This document shows positions 22,989-24,248 of a stretch of DNA of 24,248 nucleotides, one piece after another. The notes under the pieces are model-generated. The model did no database searches, was not told where the DNA came from, and saw nothing but the letters and a program-made list of their open reading frames with translations. Positions within the stretch are counted from its first letter, which is position 1; each line of letters opens with the position of its first letter. The DNA comes from an uncultured Collinsella sp. (GTDB lineage: Bacteria; Actinomycetota; Coriobacteriia; Coriobacteriales; Coriobacteriaceae). The stretch spans positions 1 through 24,248 of the forward strand of contig CAKTUC010000014.1 in the NCBI GenBank assembly GCA_934617135.1. Direction: 5' to 3'. Both the position numbers and the translations under genes were made by a program.

Positions 22989-24248
22989 TTACGCCTCCTT
23001 CTTGGTCGAAGCAACAGAGCTGGCAGCCACAGACGCAGCGCCAGCAGCACCGCCCGCCACATCAAAGCGAGCAACATCGGCAGCGTCGGCGCGGCCGGTC
23101 ACGATGTCAAACGCCAGCTCCTCGGCCTGCGCATGCGTCTTACCCACACCCTCGGCGGCAGCGACAATCGCCAGTACGCGCTCGTACTCGGTCGGGATGA
23201 CCTTCACAAAGTGCTTGCTCATCGAGTCGAAGCTGTAGAGCAGCTTAATGCCGCGCGGGCTCTGGGTCGCGTCAACGTGTTCCTGGACGAGCGCGCGGAT
23301 CTGCGCCAGCTCGTCGGCCGTCGGGGCCTTGAGCTCAACGCTCTCGTGGTTCACGCGGGCATCAAGCGTGCCGTACTGGTCAAAGACGTAAGCCACGCCG
23401 CCCGTCATGCCGGCGGCGAAGTTCTGACCGACCTCACCCAAAATGAGCGCCAGGCCGCCCGTCATATACTCGCAGCCGTGGTTGCCGCAGCCCTCGACCA
23501 CCACGGTGGCGCCGGAGTTGCGCACGCCAAAGCGCTGGCCAGCCAGGCCGTTAATGAAGCCGCGGCCGCTCGTGGCGCCAAAGAACGCCACGTTGCCCAC
23601 AATGATGTTCTCGTCGAACTTATAGGTCGCACGAGGGTTGGGGCGCACCGACACCTCGCCACCCGAAAGCCCCTTGCCAAAGTAGTCGTTGGCGTCGCCG
23701 CACACGTTGAGCGTCACGCCGCGCGGCAGGAACGCGCCAAAGCTCTGACCGGCCGAACCATCGCAATCGATGGTGATAGAACCGGCGGGCAGGCCCTCGG
23801 GATGCGCCTTGGTCACCGCGTTGCCCAGGATGGTACCCACGCAGCGGTTGACGTTGGCGATATCGGCGCGGAAGCGAATCGGACGCAAGTGGGCACGGGC
23901 ATCGGCCGTATAGGGCACAAACAACGTGGAGTCGAGTGTCTTGTCGAGCTCGCTGTCCGCAGCCATCTGGGGCAGGAAGTGACGAACGTCGGCACCCGGA
24001 ATGTGGGCACCGAACTCGCAGGTCGCGCTCGCCAGCACGGGCGACAGATCCAGCAGGTTGGCCTTGCGGTTGCCTGGGACCTCGATCTGGCGCAGGCACT
24101 CGGGGTGGCCCACCATCTCGTCGACGGTGCGGAAGCCCAGGCTCGCCATAACCTCGCGCAGCTGCTCGGCCACAAAGAGCATAAAGTGCTCGACGTGCTC
24201 GGGCTTACCGCGGAAACCGTGACGCAGGCGACAGTTTTGCGTGGCGAT
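22989..24248 (-). CDS. gltB: Glutamate synthase, large subunit (C-terminal part, partial)
   Basis: The last 419 codons of the large subunit; the frame stays open to the right edge, so the glutaminase and most of the synthase domain lie outside. The fragment begins IATQNCRLRHGFRGKPEHVE, matching the conserved GIATQNP...F.GKPEHV region after the FMN and 3Fe-4S part. It then covers the GXGXG beta-helix domain, with repeated Gly patterns such as GNVAFFGATSGRGFINGLAG, GQRFGVRNSGATVVVEGCGNHGCEYMTGG and GEVGQNFAAGMTGG. An Ala-rich tail ends the protein. An internal ATG at 24180-24182 is not the start. It is co-transcribed with gltD. Confidence 0.96.
   Translation of the reverse strand: MATQNCRLRHGFRGKPEHVEHFMLFVAEQLREVMASLGFRTVDEMVGHPECLRQIEVPGNRKANLLDLSPVLASATCEFGAHIPGADVRHFLPQMAADSELDKTLDSTLFVPYTADARAHLRPIRFRADIANVNRCVGTILGNAVTKAHPEGLPAGSITIDCDGSAGQSFGAFLPRGVTLNVCGDANDYFGKGLSGGEVSVRPNPRATYKFDENIIVGNVAFFGATSGRGFINGLAGQRFGVRNSGATVVVEGCGNHGCEYMTGGLALILGEVGQNFAAGMTGGVAYVFDQYGTLDARVNHESVELKAPTADELAQIRALVQEHVDATQSPRGIKLLYSFDSMSKHFVKVIPTEYERVLAIVAAAEGVGKTHAQAEELAFDIVTGRADAADVARFDVAGGAAGAASVAASSVASTKKEA

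Overview
The window is GC-rich, densely coded DNA from an anaerobic actinobacterium. The best guess is a gut Coriobacteriia member such as Collinsella. This is inferred from the gene mix ([FeFe] hydrogenase, sugar PTS with a GH4 phospho-glucosidase, EFR1-type flavodoxin/ferredoxin, Arg/Gly-tailed DEAD-box helicase) and from the many palindromic intergenic repeats; no rRNA or other taxonomic marker is present. No tRNA, rRNA, transposase or cas gene was seen.

Layout. (1) 1-4809, minus strand: a tightly coupled operon for a NuoF/GltD-like fusion flavoprotein, a group A [FeFe] hydrogenase, a Tat-type lipoprotein of an ABC importer, and the first residues of its permease. (2) 4996-9762, minus: an alpha-glucoside PTS operon in the order EIIA(Glc-type), BglG/LicT antiterminator, EIICB, 6-phospho-alpha-glucosidase. 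It has a structured leader with a candidate antiterminator (RAT) site and ends in a hairpin. (3) 9955-10716, minus: an EFR1-type flavodoxin/ferredoxin. (4) 10934-13150, minus: a DEAD-box RNA helicase with a long Arg/Gly-rich tail. (5) 13477-16667, plus: a complete copper-efflux unit (CsoR-type operator, copA, copZ, csoR), interrupted by a symmetrical RNA-like structure and a palindromic repeat. (6) 16814-17287, plus: a small membrane zinc-ribbon protein, convergent with a metal-dependent amidohydrolase (17379-18749, minus). (7) 18899-20389: five copies of a 58-bp inverted-repeat unit, each with exactly 25 variable bases between its arms, three on one side and two on the other side of a gene for a DUF559/AbiEi-like protein with a PD-(D/E)XK-like motif. 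(8) 20429-21136, minus: an unrecognised conserved-looking protein. (9) 21502-24248, minus: glutamate synthase gltD and the 3' part of gltB.

Functional threads. Redox and nitrogen: hydrogenase, GltD-like fusion, EFR1 and GltBD are all iron-sulfur or flavin electron carriers. The GltD-type module occurs twice, once tied to the hydrogenase. Carbon: the PTS operon would import and phosphorylate an alpha-glucoside such as maltose, and GH4 would split the phosphate ester. Copper: CsoR would repress the promoter whose spacer holds its operator and be released by Cu(I), allowing CopA and CopZ to export and chaperone copper.

The most unusual feature is the repeat array flanking the nuclease-like gene. 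At least two other dispersed palindrome families recur in this window (67-bp GCGGTGAAATAG elements and GGTGCA/GGGGTCAGGTT elements).
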